8,203 nt of DNA from Candidatus Sulfotelmatobacter sp. GTDB lineage: Bacteria; Acidobacteriota; Terriglobia; Terriglobales; SbA1. Every line of letters starts with the position of its first letter. Position 1 is the stretch's first letter. Both the position numbers and the translations under genes were made by a program. The notes below the pieces were generated by a model. It had not been told where the DNA came from, did no database searches, and was given only the letters and a program-made list of their open reading frames with translations. Positions 5,363 to 8,203 of this stretch are shown in pieces. The stretch is from assembly GCA_030151135.1 (NCBI GenBank), contig JASLEQ010000497.1:1-8203 (forward strand), given 5' to 3'.

Positions 5363-7867
5363 ATGCGTACCTGGCTTGCCACTGCTGCGTTCTTCAGCCG
5401 CCGCATGGCGATGAAAATTTCGACCCTGATCGCGCTCCTCACCTTCGGCGCGATCACCGCGCTCGCACAACCCGCTGGCGAGTCTGCCGGTGGCGAGGCG
5501 TCGCTCAAATTGCCTGACTTGTCGGCAGTCAGCTTTTTTAATGGCGCCATCAACGGGCATAAGTTGCTCCTGATCGGCATCCTGTTCTGTCTTTTCGGGC
5601 TGGTATTCGGCATGGCGATCTACATGCGCCTCAAGAACCTGCCCGTGCACCGCGCGATGCGCGAAATCTCGGAACTCATCTACGAAACCTGCAAGACGTA
5701 CCTGGTTACGCAAGGGAAATTCATTCTGCTGCTCTGGATATTCATTGCCGCCATCATCCTTCTTTATTTCGGTGTGCTGCTGCACATGGAAGCCGTGCGC
5801 GTCGTAATCATTCTGGCGTTCAGCCTGGTCGGCATTGCCGGCAGCTATGGCGTGGCCTGGTTTGGTATTCGCGTTAACACCTTCGCCAACTCGCGGACAG
5901 CGTTTGCGTCTCTGCCCGGCAAACCCTATCCCGTCTACCAGATTCCGCTTGAGGCCGGCATGAGCATCGGCATGATGTTGATCTCGGTGGAACTGCTGAT
6001 CATGTTGATCATTCTGCTCTTTATTAACGGAGACTACGCCGGTCCCTGCTTCATCGGCTTCGCCATCGGCGAGTCACTGGGTGCCGCGGCTCTACGGATC
6101 GCGGGCGGCATTTTCACCAAGATCGCCGACATTGGATCGGACTTGATGAAGATCGTCTTCAAGATCAAAGAGGACGACGCGCGCAACCCCGGCGTGATCG
6201 CTGATTGCACTGGCGATAATGCAGGCGATTCCGTCGGGCCGTCCGCCGATGGCTTCGAGACCTATGGCGTCACCGGCGTCGCGCTGATCACCTTCATCCT
6301 GCTCGGCGTGAAAGATCCCACGGTGCAGGTGCAGTTGCTGGTCTGGATCTTCGTGATGCGTGTGATGATGCTGGTGTCGAGTTCGTTCTCGTATTTCCTT
6401 AATGGAGCCATCGCCAAAGGAAGATATGGTTCCGCGACCGAGATGAACTTTGAAGCCCCCCTGACCTCGCTGGTCTGGATTACGTCCGTCGTGTCGATCG
6501 CGCTCACCTACCTGATTTCGTACTTCATCATCCCGATGCTGGGCGCCGACAACACGCAGTGGTGGAAACTTTCAACCATCATCTCCTGCGGCACCCTGGC
6601 GGGCGCGTTGATTCCGGAACTGGTGAAGGCATTCACCTCGACCGAGTCGCGGCACGTGAAAGAAGTTGTGATTTCGGCGCAGGAAGGGGGAGCTTCTCTA
6701 GGCATCCTGTCCGGCTTCGTCGCGGGCAACTTCTCCGGCTACTACCTGGGACTGGCAATGATGATTCTGATGGCCATCGCCTACTACATGAGCACCATGG
6801 GTCTGGCGCTCGCGGCAGGTATGCTGGCGCCGGCAGTGTTCGCTTTCGGCCTGGTCGCATTCGGATTCCTTGGCATGGGACCGGTGACGATCGCCGTAGA
6901 TTCCTACGGTCCGGTTACGGACAATGCGCAATCCGTGTATGAACTGTCGCTGATCGAAAACGTGCCGAACGTTGAAGGCGAACTCAAGAAGGACTTCAAT
7001 ATCACAGTCGATTTCGACCGTGCGAAACATTTGCTCGAAGCTAATGACGGCGCCGGAAATACGTTCAAAGCCACGGCGAAACCTGTACTGATAGGAACGG
7101 CGGTCGTTGGCGCCACCACCATGATCTTCTCGATCATCATGGCGCTCACCAATGGACTCACCGACGCGCAAGGGGTGGCTAAACTCTCACTTCTCTATGC
7201 GCCGTTCTTCCTCGGACTGATCACCGGCGGTGCGATGATCTACTGGTTCACCGGCGCTTCCACTCAGGCCGTGACCACGGGGGCATACCGCGCCGTCGAA
7301 TTCATCAAAGCTAATATCAAACTTGAAGGTGTGGAAAAGGCTTCGATCGCCGACAGCAAGAAGGTGGTCGAGATCTGCACGAAGTACGCGCAGAAAGGCA
7401 TGCTGAACATCTTCATTGCGGTGTTCTTCGGGACCCTGGCTTTCGCCTTTGTCGATGCATTTTTCTTTGTTGGCTACCTGATCTCTATCGCGATCTTCGG
7501 TCTGTATCAGGCGATATTTATGGCCAATGCGGGCGCCGCCTGGGACAACGCCAAGAAGATTGTGGAAGTCGAACTGAAGCAGAAAGGCACGCCGCTCCAC
7601 GATGCCACCGTCATTGGTGACACGGTCGGCGATCCGTTCAAAGACACATCTTCAGTCGCGCTGAACCCGGTCATCAAGTTCACGACCCTGTTCGGATTGC
7701 TGGCTGTGGAGCTTGCGGTTACGCTCTCGGCAAATAACTCAACGCTCACGAACGTGCTCGCGCTCGTGTTCTTCCTGATCTCATTCGCGTTCGTCTACCG
7801 GTCGTTCTACGGGATGCGGATCGGAACCGAGCTCCAGTCACGAGAAGCTCGCGCCAGCGCGGACTAG
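5363..7867 (+). CDS. hppA: ion-pumping membrane pyrophosphatase (divergent H+-PPase)
   Basis: HppA hydrolyses pyrophosphate and pumps protons (in some families Na+) across the membrane. At 834 residues it is longer than most bacterial members (roughly 660-770), with about 16 hydrophobic segments. Substrate motifs are present: GGIFTKIADIGSD (248-260), EDDARNP (270-276), GDNAGDSVG (284-292, canonical GDNVGD), SYGPVTDNA (514-522), AAWDNAKK (725-732) and GDTVGDPFKDT (752-762). Lys569 in GNTFKA is where K+-independent enzymes carry Lys. DNAQSVYELS (520-529) replaces the usual DNAGGxAEM, and residues 530-560 are unusual. This fits the divergent Na+-regulated H+-PPases known from Chlorobium limicola and Cellulomonas fimi (recalled, not searched). 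Residues 17-35 resemble a cleavable signal peptide ending TALA. The start is supported by GGAGG (5352-5356) with a 6-base spacer; Met15 and Met17 are alternatives. It is monocistronic, with its own promoter and terminator. Confidence 0.95.
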   Translation: MRTWLATAAFFSRRMAMKISTLIALLTFGAITALAQPAGESAGGEASLKLPDLSAVSFFNGAINGHKLLLIGILFCLFGLVFGMAIYMRLKNLPVHRAMREISELIYETCKTYLVTQGKFILLLWIFIAAIILLYFGVLLHMEAVRVVIILAFSLVGIAGSYGVAWFGIRVNTFANSRTAFASLPGKPYPVYQIPLEAGMSIGMMLISVELLIMLIILLFINGDYAGPCFIGFAIGESLGAAALRIAGGIFTKIADIGSDLMKIVFKIKEDDARNPGVIADCTGDNAGDSVGPSADGFETYGVTGVALITFILLGVKDPTVQVQLLVWIFVMRVMMLVSSSFSYFLNGAIAKGRYGSATEMNFEAPLTSLVWITSVVSIALTYLISYFIIPMLGADNTQWWKLSTIISCGTLAGALIPELVKAFTSTESRHVKEVVISAQEGGASLGILSGFVAGNFSGYYLGLAMMILMAIAYYMSTMGLALAAGMLAPAVFAFGLVAFGFLGMGPVTIAVDSYGPVTDNAQSVYELSLIENVPNVEGELKKDFNITVDFDRAKHLLEANDGAGNTFKATAKPVLIGTAVVGATTMIFSIIMALTNGLTDAQGVAKLSLLYAPFFLGLITGGAMIYWFTGASTQAVTTGAYRAVEFIKANIKLEGVEKASIADSKKVVEICTKYAQKGMLNIFIAVFFGTLAFAFVDAFFFVGYLISIAIFGLYQAIFMANAGAAWDNAKKIVEVELKQKGTPLHDATVIGDTVGDPFKDTSSVALNPVIKFTTLFGLLAVELAVTLSANNSTLTNVLALVFFLISFAFVYRSFYGMRIGTELQSREARASAD

Positions 7868-7885
7868 GTCTGAATCAGAAAATGG

Positions 7886-7917
7886 AAGCCATCCGGTAAT
7901 CCCCGGATGGCTTTTTT
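7886..7917 (+). terminator. strong intrinsic terminator after hppA
   Basis: AAGCCATCCGG (7886-7896) pairs perfectly with CCGGATGGCTT (7903-7913) over 11 bases with a 6-base loop, followed by a T run (7912-7917). It begins 18 bases after the hppA stop. The minus-strand gene ending at 7962 converges on it, but the reverse-side T tract is interrupted, so termination in that direction would be weaker. Confidence 0.93.
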
Positions 7918-7961
7918 GCACGAATGGAGGCTGTCGCGCTCGTCGACTCTGAGAAAAAGAC

Positions 7962-8203
7962 TTATTGCGTTATTCCAGCAGGTTTCAAACTTCTTAGAAA
8001 CAGCACCAGCTGCCAGCGCTGCGCCTCAGGCAAGTTGCTGAACGAGGGCATGCCGCGATCCGGGTTGCCGTTCGTGATTTTCCAGAACAGTGTGCCGTCG
8101 GACTGCTTTTGTACAACGGGAAGTTGCAAATCGGCGGCGTGCTTCTTGGCGACTCCGCTTCCGTCTTCGCCATGACACTCCACACAGTTGCGCATGAAGA
8201 GTT
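7962..8203 (-). CDS. class I cytochrome c, C-terminal part (5' end outside window)
   Basis: The frame stays open to the right edge (codons for Leu-Phe precede the first ATG at 8195), so the N-terminus, including any signal peptide, lies outside the window and the ATG at 8195 should not be taken as the start. The visible 79 residues hold one covalent haem site, CVECH (residues 4-8 counted from that Met), in the context NCVECHGEDGSG. Met49 in RGMPSF is the likely sixth haem ligand, followed by the usual C-terminal helix (EAQRWQLVLFLRSL). This is a small cytochrome c (cytochrome_CBB3/PF13442-like) that carries electrons in the periplasm or as a domain of a larger oxidoreductase. Its partner cannot be seen here. 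It ends with TAA at 7962-7964, converging on hppA. Confidence 0.88.
   Translation of the reverse strand, partial: LFMRNCVECHGEDGSGVAKKHAADLQLPVVQKQSDGTLFWKITNGNPDRGMPSFSNLPEAQRWQLVLFLRSLKPAGITQ

Noticed and set aside
5218..5517. 99-codon (+) frame crossing the hppA start
   Set aside because: It overlaps the hppA coding start in another frame, has no convincing start signal and matches nothing.
1..8203. CRISPR array, tRNA, rRNA, insertion sequence or phage genes
   Set aside because: No regular direct repeats, no cloverleaf or rRNA-like segments, no transposase motifs and no terminal inverted repeats were seen on either strand.

Overview
The window looks like chromosomal DNA of a GC-rich, free-living Gram-negative bacterium. 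An Acidobacteriota (Terriglobia / Koribacter-like) origin is my best guess. It rests on the style of the secreted proteins (PEGA repeats, an IPAG-type beta domain), the small two-helix membrane protein and the divergent proton pyrophosphatase; no rRNA or other marker gene is present to prove it. I see no mobile element, phage gene, CRISPR array, tRNA or rRNA.

Layout, left to right. (1) 101-358 (+): a small two-helix membrane protein of unknown function, closed by a good intrinsic terminator at 381-413. (2) 571-1980 (+): a two-gene operon with stop and start codons directly abutting. It encodes an exported protein with two PEGA repeats and an exported beta-rich protein of unknown function. (3) 1981-2288: non-coding, with one interrupted hairpin just after the operon. 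(4) 2289-2741 (-): a VOC/PhnB-like small protein with a GTG start. (5) 2742-3000: a divergent intergenic region with a strong dyad, a G-rich hairpin and a possible extended -10 promoter. (6) 3001-4122 (+): a secreted GH18 glycosidase (chitinase-like) with an intact catalytic motif. (7) 4250-4942 (+): an MsrA methionine sulfoxide reductase with an N-terminal export signal. (8) 4943-5362: a 420-base intergenic region with a near-consensus sigma-70 promoter and a leader of about 270 nt that can form several strong stems. (9) 5363-7867 (+): hppA, an ion-pumping membrane pyrophosphatase, ended by a very strong terminator at 7886-7917. (10) 7962-8203 (-): the C-terminal part of a class I c-type cytochrome running off the right edge.

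The genes do not form one pathway. The recurring theme is the cell envelope: at least five of the eight products carry an export signal or membrane helices (PEGA protein, its partner, GH18, MsrA, HppA), the first small protein is also membrane-embedded, and the cytochrome c must be matured outside the cytoplasm. HppA would recover energy from the pyrophosphate released by biosynthesis as an ion gradient. The exported MsrA would repair oxidised envelope proteins. The GH18 enzyme would act on outside glycans.

The most interesting non-genic signal is the hppA 5' leader, which has mutually exclusive pairings and matches no regulatory RNA family I can recognise. The most interesting protein is HppA itself, which is long, carries a signal-peptide-like N-terminus and departs from the canonical motifs in ways that fit the divergent Na+-regulated H+-PPase subfamily.
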